Assembly: GCA_002070755.1 (NCBI GenBank) | Contig: MWDY01000167.1 | Location: 1-14,236 of the forward strand | Source: Spirochaetes bacterium ADurb.Bin110 | GTDB lineage: Bacteria > Spirochaetota > Spirochaetia > Treponematales > Rectinemataceae | Direction of reading: 5' to 3' | DNA length: 14,236 bases | Shown: in pieces, positions 8,049 to 14,236 of the stretch | Layout: the number at the start of each line of letters is the position of its first letter | How positions within the stretch are numbered: the first letter of the stretch is position 1 | Translations under genes and position numbers: made by a program | Notes under the pieces: generated by a model | Databases searched by the model: none | What the model was told of the DNA's origin: nothing | Seen by the model: the letters and a program-made list of their open reading frames with translations, nothing else

Positions 8049-11000
8049 ATGAAGCGGTTTTTTATTATCTCTGGAAGTATGGTAAAAGAAGGTAGAGCAA
8101 AATGTCTGTTTCAGGCATTTATATTTGTGGCTCTATTATCTGTGATGTTTCTTATATCTCCGTATTCAGAGATGTCATCGCTCGCTGCTCAGACAACCAG
8201 TACTTCAACCGGTACTTCAAACACTTCGAATCTAATACAATCAAGCGTAGTTTCTGGCGCTACAAAAACATCTGAGACCGCACAGACAACGCAGACGGGC
8301 ACATCTTCATATCCAGAAGTTACAGAGCAAGCGAAGATTGCAATGGCAGCCGCGGACTATCTGGTTACTCCAGGCGATATATATAGTCTCAGTTATATGC
8401 GCCTTTCTCAGGTGGAGACGCTAAGACTTATTGTTGAGGGAGATGGCACGGTAAATCTCGGTTTCTTTGGCAGGGTCTCTGCTTCGGGCATGACATTCCG
8501 CGAATTTAAGGCTTTTGTGGAGAAAAAGGTCGAGGCGGGATATCCACAATCCTTTCCGAGCCTTTTGATTCTATCTACAGGGAGTTTCAACATAAGGGTG
8601 CAGGGCCAAGTTCAGGCGACGTCGGTAGTAACTGCATGGGGTTTGACAAGGCTATCGGAAGCGCTCAACGGAATTCTTCAACCTTATTCCTCGGTACGAG
8701 ATGTGCGTATTATCTCATCTAATGGTAAAGAAGCAAGTTACGACCTTTTCAAGGCTGAGCGGGAGGGGGACATAAGGGAGGATCCATATATAAGGCCAGG
8801 GGACAGTATAGAGGTGAAGAGTGCTGGGAGGGTAGTGAGGTTAGAAGGGGAAGTGAGGCGTCCTGGGACGTATGAGTTATTAGAGAATGAGGGTATTAAG
8901 GAGTTAATAAGCTACTATGGGGATGGTTTAGGAGTAAGTGCTAAGGCTGACATGGTAGTATTGACTAGGAGGGCTACAGAGGAGAGGCCTGAGAGTGAGA
9001 GCATAGTATTCGATGTTAGTAGTAAGGAGCTACCGAGTATAAAGGATGGGGACAGTATAAGGGTAGCGAGTAGGGAAGAGTATTTACCTGTAGTGTATCT
9101 TGAAGGGGCGATAATAGTAGAAGGCAGTAGTGCGAGTAGTGGTGGTGGGATAAAGCCCTACAATATAGAGAGGGTAGTGTTACGTAAGGGGCAGACGATA
9201 TATCAGGTGATGAAGCCTTTAGAGGGTAAGGTATATGGGACAGGGGATTTAGCTAAGAGCTATATAGTGCGAGGGCAAGAGAGAATAAGTGTAGATTTGG
9301 AGAAGCTATTACATACATATACGGTAGAAGAGGATGTTGTATTACAGGCTAATGACAGGGTAGTGATACCGTATGGGTTAAATTATGCTTATGTGACAGG
9401 ATTTGTTAAGAAGTCGGCTACAGTAGAGGTAACTTCCGAGAGCAGGCTATCTGGGGTATTAAAGGAGTTATTGATAGAGCGTTCGTCTTTGAGGGGTGTA
9501 GTAGTAAGGAGTGCAGATGGTAAAGAAGCAAGTTACGACCTTTTCAAGGCTGAGCGGGAGGGGGACATAAGGGAGGATCCATATATAAGGCCAGGGGACA
9601 GTATAGAGGTGAAGAGTGCTGGGAGGGTAGTGAGGTTAGAAGGGGAAGTGAGGCGTCCTGGGACGTATGAGTTATTAGAGAATGAGGGTATTAAGGAGTT
9701 AATAAGCTACTATGGGGATGGTTTAGGAGTAAGTGCTAAGGCTGACATGGTAGTATTGACTAGGAGGGCTACAGAGGAGAGGCCTGAGAGTGAGAGCATA
9801 GTATTCGATGTTAGTAGTAAGGAGCTACCGAGTATAAAGGATGGGGACAGTATAAGGGTAGCGAGTAGGGAAGAGTATTTACCTGTAGTGTATCTTGAAG
9901 GGGCGATAGTCGGAGATCTACTTGGTATATCATCGAAAGACCTGTCTGTATCGCAGAGCAATTATGCTATATTGCGAACACCGTATAGAAAGGGCCTGAC
10001 AGTTTTTTCTCTCTTACGGCCTTTGAAAGATAAGATATTGTCATCAGCAGATATGAGCAATGCTTTTATCATCCGCAAGAGCGAAGCTTCTCCAATAACA
10101 ATCAACTTAGAAAAACTACTCTATGGAAATGATCTGAGCGGAGATTGTATAATCCAGGCAGAAGATCGAATTGTAATTCCATTTGGCTCGATGTATGTCT
10201 TTGTTACCGGCGAAGTTACGAAATCTAGCTGGGTTGGAATAACCGGACTAACGAGGCTTCGAGATGTGGTAACGCCTTTATTGACTCGCTATTCTTCGAT
10301 TCGAGATGTAAAAATAAAGACCACAGATGGTTTCGAGAAAAGCTATGACCTATTCAAAGCGGATCGATATGGTGATCTGTCTCAGGATCCTTTCTTGAGG
10401 CCTGGAGACGAAATAAGGCTCTCGAGCCTTACCAATCTTGCGACTATACAGGGCGAGGTAAAGCGTCCAGGCACCTACCAGCTCCTGCCTGGAGAGGGGC
10501 TTAAGGAACTAGTCGATTTATATGCAGATGGTTTTACTGAAAAAGCCAATACATCTCGCCTTACCTTATTACATTACCTATCCGATAGCTCGCCAGTGGG
10601 AGAAAAATTGCAGTTCGATTATGCCAAATTTCCGGATATAAAACTCAGGCTTTATGATGTGGTGACAGTTCCTTCTTTACAAGAGCTTTTGCCGGTTGTA
10701 TGGTTCGAAGGCGCAGTTGGAGTGAGTTCTACGGGCTCATCTCCCGAGACGAGCCAGCGCGTAGCATATAATTTTGTGCCTGGCGAGACAGTGTCGCAAG
10801 CTGCGCTCAATAATCGAAAGCTCTTTTCAGCGGTGTCGGATCTTGCATCTGGATATATCATACATGCCGATGGTTCGACTACGGCGATAGATCTTGCGAA
10901 ATTCATCTATGACTATGACCTTACTAACGACCTTCCACTGAAGGCAAATGACACAATAATCGTTCCTTTCCGTCAGTTCTTTGTCTCTGTATCGGGGGCG

Positions 11001-11279
11001 GTGAGGTACCCTGGTCGCTATCCATATATTCCGAAACGGACCTGGGAGTATTACATAGGACTTGCTGGCGGTTTCGATACAGACAAGAATTCGGGTCAAA
11101 AGATTACTATCTACGATGTCAAATCCCATAAGGTAGCAATAGCAAACCGAGAGATTCAGCCAGAAGATAACATCGTCGCGGAGAGCAATTCCTTTACATA
11201 CAATATGATGAAAATATCATCGATTATCTCCACTATTCTTTCGCTAACCGTGCTCATAATAAATGTCCTGCGTCTGTAA
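8049..11279 (+). CDS. Giant Wza-like polysaccharide export protein with repeated SLBB modules
   Basis: At 1076 aa this is nearly three times the length of E. coli Wza (379 aa). A signal peptide covers about residues 1-47 (basic start, hydrophobic core LFQAFIFVALLSVMFLI) with no lipobox Cys. A Ser/Thr-rich linker is followed by the Poly_export domain (about 95-175, 'YLVTPGDIYSLSY'). Three homologous units of about 265 aa start near 181, 446 and 716, each with three SLBB-like beta-grasp modules ('VTGxV', 'LEGEVRRPGTYEL', 'VVYLEGAI'). A final SLBB starts near 977, and a hydrophobic C-terminal helix spans about 1053-1076. Residues 226-355 and 491-620 are identical. The protein should form the periplasmic/outer-membrane export conduit and work with the Wzz-type protein upstream. 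The ribosome site AAGGA (8038-8042) supports the ATG. The central block uses very different codons from its flanks. Confidence 0.92.
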   Translation: MKRFFIISGSMVKEGRAKCLFQAFIFVALLSVMFLISPYSEMSSLAAQTTSTSTGTSNTSNLIQSSVVSGATKTSETAQTTQTGTSSYPEVTEQAKIAMAAADYLVTPGDIYSLSYMRLSQVETLRLIVEGDGTVNLGFFGRVSASGMTFREFKAFVEKKVEAGYPQSFPSLLILSTGSFNIRVQGQVQATSVVTAWGLTRLSEALNGILQPYSSVRDVRIISSNGKEASYDLFKAEREGDIREDPYIRPGDSIEVKSAGRVVRLEGEVRRPGTYELLENEGIKELISYYGDGLGVSAKADMVVLTRRATEERPESESIVFDVSSKELPSIKDGDSIRVASREEYLPVVYLEGAIIVEGSSASSGGGIKPYNIERVVLRKGQTIYQVMKPLEGKVYGTGDLAKSYIVRGQERISVDLEKLLHTYTVEEDVVLQANDRVVIPYGLNYAYVTGFVKKSATVEVTSESRLSGVLKELLIERSSLRGVVVRSADGKEASYDLFKAEREGDIREDPYIRPGDSIEVKSAGRVVRLEGEVRRPGTYELLENEGIKELISYYGDGLGVSAKADMVVLTRRATEERPESESIVFDVSSKELPSIKDGDSIRVASREEYLPVVYLEGAIVGDLLGISSKDLSVSQSNYAILRTPYRKGLTVFSLLRPLKDKILSSADMSNAFIIRKSEASPITINLEKLLYGNDLSGDCIIQAEDRIVIPFGSMYVFVTGEVTKSSWVGITGLTRLRDVVTPLLTRYSSIRDVKIKTTDGFEKSYDLFKADRYGDLSQDPFLRPGDEIRLSSLTNLATIQGEVKRPGTYQLLPGEGLKELVDLYADGFTEKANTSRLTLLHYLSDSSPVGEKLQFDYAKFPDIKLRLYDVVTVPSLQELLPVVWFEGAVGVSSTGSSPETSQRVAYNFVPGETVSQAALNNRKLFSAVSDLASGYIIHADGSTTAIDLAKFIYDYDLTNDLPLKANDTIIVPFRQFFVSVSGAVRYPGRYPYIPKRTWEYYIGLAGGFDTDKNSGQKITIYDVKSHKVAIANREIQPEDNIVAESNSFTYNMMKISSIISTILSLTVLIINVLRL
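8722..9113 (+). repeat. Direct repeat copy 1 (392 bp) inside the SLBB export gene
   Basis: This is identical by eye, base for base, to 9517-9908, in the same orientation and reading frame, with an offset of 795 bases (265 codons). It encodes residues 226-355: the end of one SLBB module, a whole 'LEGEVRRPGTYEL' module and the start of the next. The first mismatch on the left is A8721 versus G9516, and on the right A9114 versus G9909. The absence of any synonymous change over 130 codons implies a very recent duplication or ongoing gene conversion. Confidence 0.97.
9517..9908 (+). repeat. Direct repeat copy 2 (392 bp) inside the SLBB export gene
   Basis: This is the second identical copy of 8722-9113 and encodes residues 491-620. 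The 403 bases between the copies (9114-9516) share the same purine-rich style, so 8722-9908 is an A-B-A block of 1187 bp. Recombination between the copies would delete or add 795 bp exactly in frame, that is, one three-SLBB unit. Sequence style returns to that of the rest of the gene right at the end of this copy. Confidence 0.97.
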
Positions 11280-11313
11280 GAGAGCGTGCTTCAGTTATTT
11301 TCCTTGGTTTATA

Positions 11314-11967
11314 ATGATGAATTATTCTAATCCAGAACTCCAGCTCCTCCAGTCGATCTATCAAGCAACAGAAGAAGGGAATAGCTTTGCCTCCGTTTCT
11401 CAGCGGCAGCTTGCAAATAGCGCAGGTCTATCCGTTGGATTAACAAATATTCTTTTGAAGCGCTTTATTGAACGAGGTTGGGTCAAATTTCTCCATATTG
11501 ATGGACGAAAGATTAAATACGCACTTACTCCTTCTGGTATGGAGCAAATAGCTTTGAGAGCTGTTGAATACTTTGCAAGAGCGGAGCGAAATTCAGAGCT
11601 CTATAGAAAAAAGATCGACTTCTTCATAGAAGGAGTAGTATGCGAGGGATATACGGCATTTCTCTTAGTTGGGCTCCCCGAGCTAGACTTCTTATTTGAC
11701 TATGCTTGCATAAAGCATGGCCTCGGATTCTATAAGAATATCAAAGCATTTATGCGCGAAATAGATGAGAATAATTTGGGATGGAACGAGCTAGTAGTTG
11801 TCTGTGCCGATAACTTCGAAAATTGCAGGGAAATTCAAGGAGATCCATCAGATTCAGTAGATATAAAAAAGCATCTAGGCATACCAAACGAAGTTCCTCT
11901 CATCAGATTTTCGCAGATTCTCATGAATGCGGGGTGGAGAAAGGAAAATTTTGAAGCAAATGGATAA
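11314..11967 (+). CDS. MarR-like winged-helix regulator with an unrecognised C-terminal domain
   Basis: From ATG 11314 this is a 217-aa protein. Residues about 5-75 form a winged helix-turn-helix: a helical 'NPELQLLQSIYQ' start, 'SQRQLANSAGLSVGLTNILLKRFIERGWV' as the HTH, and 'GRKIKYALTPSGMEQIA' as the wing. This resembles the EPS-associated MarR regulators found in polysaccharide loci, which are usually only about 105 aa. The remaining 130 or so residues, with 'AFLLVGLPELDFLFDYACIKHG' and 'WNELVVVCADNF', look like an alternating alpha/beta domain that I do not recognise. It could sense a ligand. I chose 11314 over an in-frame ATG at 11263, which overlaps the export gene, because the extra 17 residues are Cys/aromatic-rich and unlike the family. 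Neither start has a clear ribosome site. It probably regulates this locus. Confidence 0.78.
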   Translation: MMNYSNPELQLLQSIYQATEEGNSFASVSQRQLANSAGLSVGLTNILLKRFIERGWVKFLHIDGRKIKYALTPSGMEQIALRAVEYFARAERNSELYRKKIDFFIEGVVCEGYTAFLLVGLPELDFLFDYACIKHGLGFYKNIKAFMREIDENNLGWNELVVVCADNFENCREIQGDPSDSVDIKKHLGIPNEVPLIRFSQILMNAGWRKENFEANG

Positions 11968-11969
11968 AA

Positions 11970-11984
11970 GCTCTTGCAAAGAGC
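11970..11984 (+). promoter_or_regulatory. Small perfect hairpin after the regulator gene
   Basis: GCTCTT (11970-11975) and AAGAGC (11979-11984) form a 6-bp perfect stem with a 3-base GCA loop, starting three bases after the regulator's stop. No T-run follows, so it is not a convincing intrinsic terminator. It might stabilise the 3' end or contribute to partial transcription attenuation. Confidence 0.35.
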
Positions 11985-11992
11985 ATACAAGA

Positions 11993-12018
11993 TAGTTAAT
12001 AATAGGACTGATTAACTA
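11993..12018 (+). promoter_or_regulatory. Perfect 8+8 inverted repeat, candidate operator for the WecA-like gene
   Basis: TAGTTAAT (11993-12000) and ATTAACTA (12011-12018) are exact reverse complements separated by 10 bases. They lie between the MarR-like regulator gene and the WecA-like gene and end right at the latter's ribosome site. Dimeric winged-helix proteins bind such two-fold sites, so the adjacent regulator is the natural candidate. The same octamer ATTAACTA recurs at 13326-13333. The alternative is an RNA hairpin near the ribosome site that affects translation. Function is inferred. Confidence 0.45.
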
Positions 12019-12025
12019 AGAAGGG
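12018..12025 (+). promoter_or_regulatory. Ribosome binding site that decides the start of the WecA-like gene
   Basis: AAGAAGGG lies one base before an in-frame TTG (12027), too close to serve it, and 10 bases before ATG 12036, an acceptable spacing. This favours ATG 12036 as the start. Confidence 0.6.
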
Positions 12026-12035
12026 ATTGAATGCG

Positions 12036-13127
12036 ATGTCATATGAGGTAGCTGTCAGTTCCGCATTTCTCTCAGCCTTTACCATGCCTATTATCTTGAG
12101 ATTTGCGCACAATAATGGGCTTTACGATTCACTTGATGCAAGAAAGAATCATAATGGAAATATTCCGCGCCTAGGGGGGCTGGGGATATTTATTGCATTT
12201 GCAACGATGATAGTATCGCTTATTTTGATCCAACCAGATGAGATTGCTAGACAACTTGCTGCTAGTACAAATCGACTTTGGCCTCTTGCTATTAGTGGTA
12301 TGGTTATGCACATCATTGGGCTTATTGATGATATTAAACCTCAATCAGCAAGATTAAAGCTCGCTGTGCAGATTGTTGCGGCAATCCTGGTGGTGGCCAA
12401 TGGTTTTAGGTTTAGAGGCTTCGGATTTCGCCAGGATGTGATGCAGGATAAGATTGCGTGGCTTTCCGTCATCCTAAGTGTAGGGTGGATTGTAGGGGTA
12501 GCAAATGCAATAAATTTTATCGATGGAGTAGATGGGCTTGCAGGCAGCATATCTTTTATAGCAGCAATAGCCTATGGAATTTTCTATTATCGCATAAACG
12601 ATCAATGTAGCTCTCTTGTTTGCTTATGCATCGCGGGTGTAGTTGTTGGATTTCTATTATTTAATTTTCCTATGCCAACGGCAAAAATATTCATGGGAGA
12701 CTCAGGGAGTCTCTTTATTGGCTTTTGTCTTGCAGTTATGCCTTTTATAGGACAGGGATCTGGAACTGGATCCACAGAAGTGAGCTTGGGTCTATTTCCA
12801 TCCATTACTATGCTAGCGCTTCCTGTTTTCGATGCGCTGCGAGTCATGAAACTACGGATATCCCAAGGCAAGAATCCGATGTCGCCAGATCGCCAACATG
12901 TACATCATCTTTTATTGGATTCAGACTATGGTGCGCTAAGAATCGATTTGATTCTTTCGCTATTAACAGTAGGATTAGTTTTTGTAGTATTAGCCATCTA
13001 TGACATACCTCAAATCCTAGGTTTTATGTTCGAATTTATTGCTATGGGGCTTCTTTTGATCTTTTTCAGGTATGTGAGATATGTGAATAATGAGCACTCT
13101 GTGAATGCTGAACACCGAGGAGGCTGA
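12036..13127 (+). CDS. WecA/TagO-like polyprenyl-phosphate HexNAc-1-phosphate transferase
   Basis: This 363-aa integral membrane protein has about ten or eleven helices and is in the MraY/WecA family, with the expected length. Motifs in order, counting from ATG 12036: 'RKNHNGNIPRLGG' near residue 35, D98-D99 in 'GLIDDIKP' (Mg2+ binding), N160 to G167 'NFIDGVDG', D222 in 'KIFMGDSGS', and H288-x-H290-H291, the HxHH-type motif of the WecA branch. It transfers a sugar-1-phosphate from a UDP-sugar to undecaprenyl phosphate on the cytoplasmic face, which starts the lipid-linked repeat unit. UDP-GlcNAc is the most likely donor. FucNAc- or QuiNAc-type donors are known for related enzymes and cannot be excluded. 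It is the last gene before the terminator. The 60 or so bases before it carry two inverted repeats, so it may be regulated separately from the genes upstream. Confidence 0.92.
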   Translation: MSYEVAVSSAFLSAFTMPIILRFAHNNGLYDSLDARKNHNGNIPRLGGLGIFIAFATMIVSLILIQPDEIARQLAASTNRLWPLAISGMVMHIIGLIDDIKPQSARLKLAVQIVAAILVVANGFRFRGFGFRQDVMQDKIAWLSVILSVGWIVGVANAINFIDGVDGLAGSISFIAAIAYGIFYYRINDQCSSLVCLCIAGVVVGFLLFNFPMPTAKIFMGDSGSLFIGFCLAVMPFIGQGSGTGSTEVSLGLFPSITMLALPVFDALRVMKLRISQGKNPMSPDRQHVHHLLLDSDYGALRIDLILSLLTVGLVFVVLAIYDIPQILGFMFEFIAMGLLLIFFRYVRYVNNEHSVNAEHRGG

Positions 13128-13149
13128 GAGATTTGTAGATTGTTACATA

Positions 13150-13182
13150 AAGCAACCTACGATTGCTTCTTAGAATAAGCAA
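13150..13182 (+). other. Two mutually exclusive small hairpins downstream of the WecA-like gene
   Basis: TTGCTT at 13163-13168 can pair with AAGCAA upstream (13150-13155, 7-base loop) or with AAGCAA downstream (13177-13182, 8-base loop), but not both. The direct repeat GAATAAGCA (13173-13181 and 13192-13200) overlaps the second arm. The stems are only six base pairs, so a function is uncertain. Confidence 0.3.
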
Positions 13183-13199
13183 ATCAAATTCGAATAAGC

Positions 13200-13218
13200 A
13201 GCTCAAGAAGAGCTTTTT
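13200..13218 (+). terminator. Weak intrinsic terminator candidate
   Basis: AGCTC (13200-13204) and GAGCT (13210-13214) form a 5-bp stem with an AAGAA loop, running into TTTT at 13215-13218. The stem is short, so alone it would be inefficient. It lies just ahead of the strong terminator and may act in tandem with it. Confidence 0.35.
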
Positions 13219-13231
13219 AATAAAGATTAGC

Positions 13232-13278
13232 AAAGACCGCGGAATTCATGCTTTGATTGAATTCCAGCGGTCTTTTTT
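13232..13278 (+). terminator. Strong intrinsic terminator at the end of the polysaccharide locus
   Basis: AAAGACCGC plus GGAATTC (13232-13247) pairs with GAATTCC (13259-13265) and GCGGTCTTT (13267-13275). This gives a 16-bp stem with one bulged A (13266) and an 11-base loop, followed by an unbroken T-run to 13278. The A-tract on the left pairs with the T-run, so it could also terminate transcription arriving from the right. It marks the end of the operon, about 105 bases after the WecA-like gene. Confidence 0.93.
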
Positions 13279-13356
13279 ATGCCCTTCTTTATCCTGCATT
13301 CCCGCGAAATTATACCAAGGAAATCATTAACTAATTGCCTCATAAGAAAATAATAT

Positions 13357-13385
13357 TTAACATCTTCTTATCATTGGTATATAAT
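13357..13385 (+). promoter_or_regulatory. Sigma-70-like promoter candidate ahead of the transposase remnant
   Basis: TTAACA (13357-13362) and TATAAT (13380-13385) are separated by 17 bases, one mismatch from the full consensus. The -10 box touches the first readable codon of the transposase remnant. Either the promoter served the intact element with a start now lost, or it is a chance match in AT-rich DNA, or it is an outward-type promoter at an IS end. Confidence 0.45.
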
Positions 13386-14236
13386 ATATCAATGGCGTAC
13401 CCTATGTCTATGAAGATTCTGCAACCTGGGATAAAGAAAAGAAGAATGCAAAACATGCTCGTCACTATATTGGAAAAATGGTCGATGGAGTCTTTGTCCC
13501 TAATAAAACCTATGAATTAGAATGTGCACTAAAAGAATCGAAAGAGAAAAAGCCAGGGCCACAAGAGAACACCCAGAGTATAAGGCAGTTCTGTGGAGCA
13601 ACATACCTCTTTGACAGAATAGGAGAAAAGCTTGGAATTACCGAAGACCTTGAAAAGTGTTTCCCTGATATCTACGAGCAACTGCTTTCTCTTGCCTACT
13701 ATCTCATTCTCGAGGATAACAATCCCTTACGCCGTTTTCCTCGCTACTCTATGGAGAGTCTTCACGACTTCCTGTGTACTATCGAAAGCTTGCAGGCAAC
13801 ATTAGCGATGTGACAATTATGTCATCGAACGAGCCATCGAGTGGAAGTATAAGGCAATAAAACCACGCTCTCAGAGTCTTGAGACAGGCAGTAGGCGGAT
13901 GTACCTGCAGCTGTATTTCGATGACCAAAAGGCAGTCGATGACAGGCTCGCCTTCAATCGCCTTCTTGATAGCTTAGAAGAAGAAGTAAAGACGGGTAGG
14001 AGAATTCCAGAACATGAGACGCTCTACCAGAAGTACTATGATATCAGTGCAACTCCTGTCCGAGGGCTTGTCATGACACCCAGAGAGGAGGCAATCGAGG
14101 CAGTAGAGAAGAACTATGGCTACTTTGCACTCATCTCGAATGATATTAAGGATCCGCTTGAAGCACTCGCACTCTATCGCTCAAGGGATATATCTGAGAA
14201 GGCATTCAATAACTTAAAAGAGCGCCTGTCTATGCG
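13385..14236 (+). pseudogene. IS1634/IS4-type DDE transposase, decayed, continues past the window end
   Basis: Three pieces of one transposase lie in three frames. Piece 1 (13385 to about 13746) has 'WDKEKKNAKHARHYIGKM', 'VPNKTYELE', 'KKPGP', 'FCGATYLFDRIGEKLGI' and 'LSLAYYLILEDNNPLRRFPR', and lacks a start codon because a TAA lies at 13382-13384. Piece 2 (about 13747-13814, one frame over) reads 'YGESSRLPVYYRKLAGNISDV', a core DDE-domain motif. Piece 3 (about 13815 to the end, the third frame) has 'AIEWKYKAIKPRS' and ends with 'YRSRDISEKAFNNLKERL', a perfect Y-2-R-3-E-6-K signature of the IS4 group. Intact relatives are around 500 aa or more. About 200 aa are missing at the two junctions, including both regions that carry the catalytic aspartates. 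It cannot be active. No terminal inverted repeat could be assigned. Confidence 0.9.

Noticed and set aside
8761..8781. G-quadruplex in the run GGGAGGGGG...GGGAGG (also at 9556-9576)
   Set aside because: Only three separated tracts of three or more G are present, so a canonical three-quartet G4 is not supported. The G-richness is explained by the skewed coding block.
8722..9908. Template/variable repeat pair of a diversity-generating retroelement, or a CRISPR-like repeat
   Set aside because: The two copies are identical with no adenine-directed differences, there is no reverse transcriptase in the window, and two long in-frame coding copies are not CRISPR repeats.
11263..11313. N-terminal extension of the regulator gene from ATG 11263
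   Set aside because: The extra 17 residues are Cys- and aromatic-rich, overlap the export gene, have no ribosome site, and do not resemble the start of a winged-helix regulator.
12725..13003. 92-aa + strand open frame inside the WecA-like gene
   Set aside because: It overlaps the conserved MGDSG-to-HxHH part of the transferase in another frame, with no independent support.
13335..13520. 61-aa open frame at the start of the IS remnant
   Set aside because: The neighbouring frame from 13385 reads a recognisable transposase N-terminal region, so this is an out-of-frame shadow.

Overview
The window holds most of a Wzy-dependent extracellular, capsular or O-antigen polysaccharide locus, followed by a strong intrinsic terminator and a decayed insertion sequence. 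Every gene I support lies on the + strand. Spacings are tight and sometimes overlapping, so positions 1 to about 13127 look like one long operon or a few nested ones. A Wza-like export protein with a signal peptide suggests a diderm (Gram-negative type) bacterium. Very long multi-SLBB export proteins and IS1634-like transposases made me think of spirochaetes, but that is a weak guess and nothing here fixes the taxonomy.

Layout: (1) 1-2163 is AT-rich. It carries the probable C-terminal end of an upstream glycosyltransferase, an EpsG/Wzy-like membrane polymerase and a GT4 glycosyltransferase. (2) 2167-5417 is a more GC-rich three-gene cassette equivalent to capE-capF-capG (fnlABC, wbjBCD), which converts UDP-GlcNAc to UDP-N-acetyl-L-fucosamine. 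(3) 5414-6682 is a WbuB-type glycosyltransferase, AT-rich again, which probably uses that sugar. (4) 6693-7967 is a Wzz-type chain-length regulator without a kinase domain. (5) 8049-11279 is an unusually large (1076 aa) Wza-like SLBB export protein. It is built from three units of about 265 aa and contains a perfect 392-bp internal duplication in a strikingly purine-rich, AGG-rich block. (6) 11314-11967 is a MarR-like winged-helix regulator with an unrecognised C-terminal domain. (7) 12036-13127 is a WecA/TagO-like polyprenyl-phosphate sugar-1-phosphate transferase that would initiate the repeat unit. (8) 13128-13278 has small hairpins and a strong terminator. (9) About 13385 to the window end is an IS1634/IS4-type transposase pseudogene spread over three reading frames.

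Together: the WecA-like enzyme primes the lipid carrier, CapEFG supplies UDP-L-FucNAc, the glycosyltransferases (including WbuB) extend the unit, the EpsG-like protein polymerises it, Wzz sets chain length and the SLBB protein exports it. A Wzx flippase is not in the window. The most unusual feature is the mosaic SLBB gene. Next is a perfect 8+8 inverted repeat just upstream of the WecA-like gene and downstream of the regulator gene.
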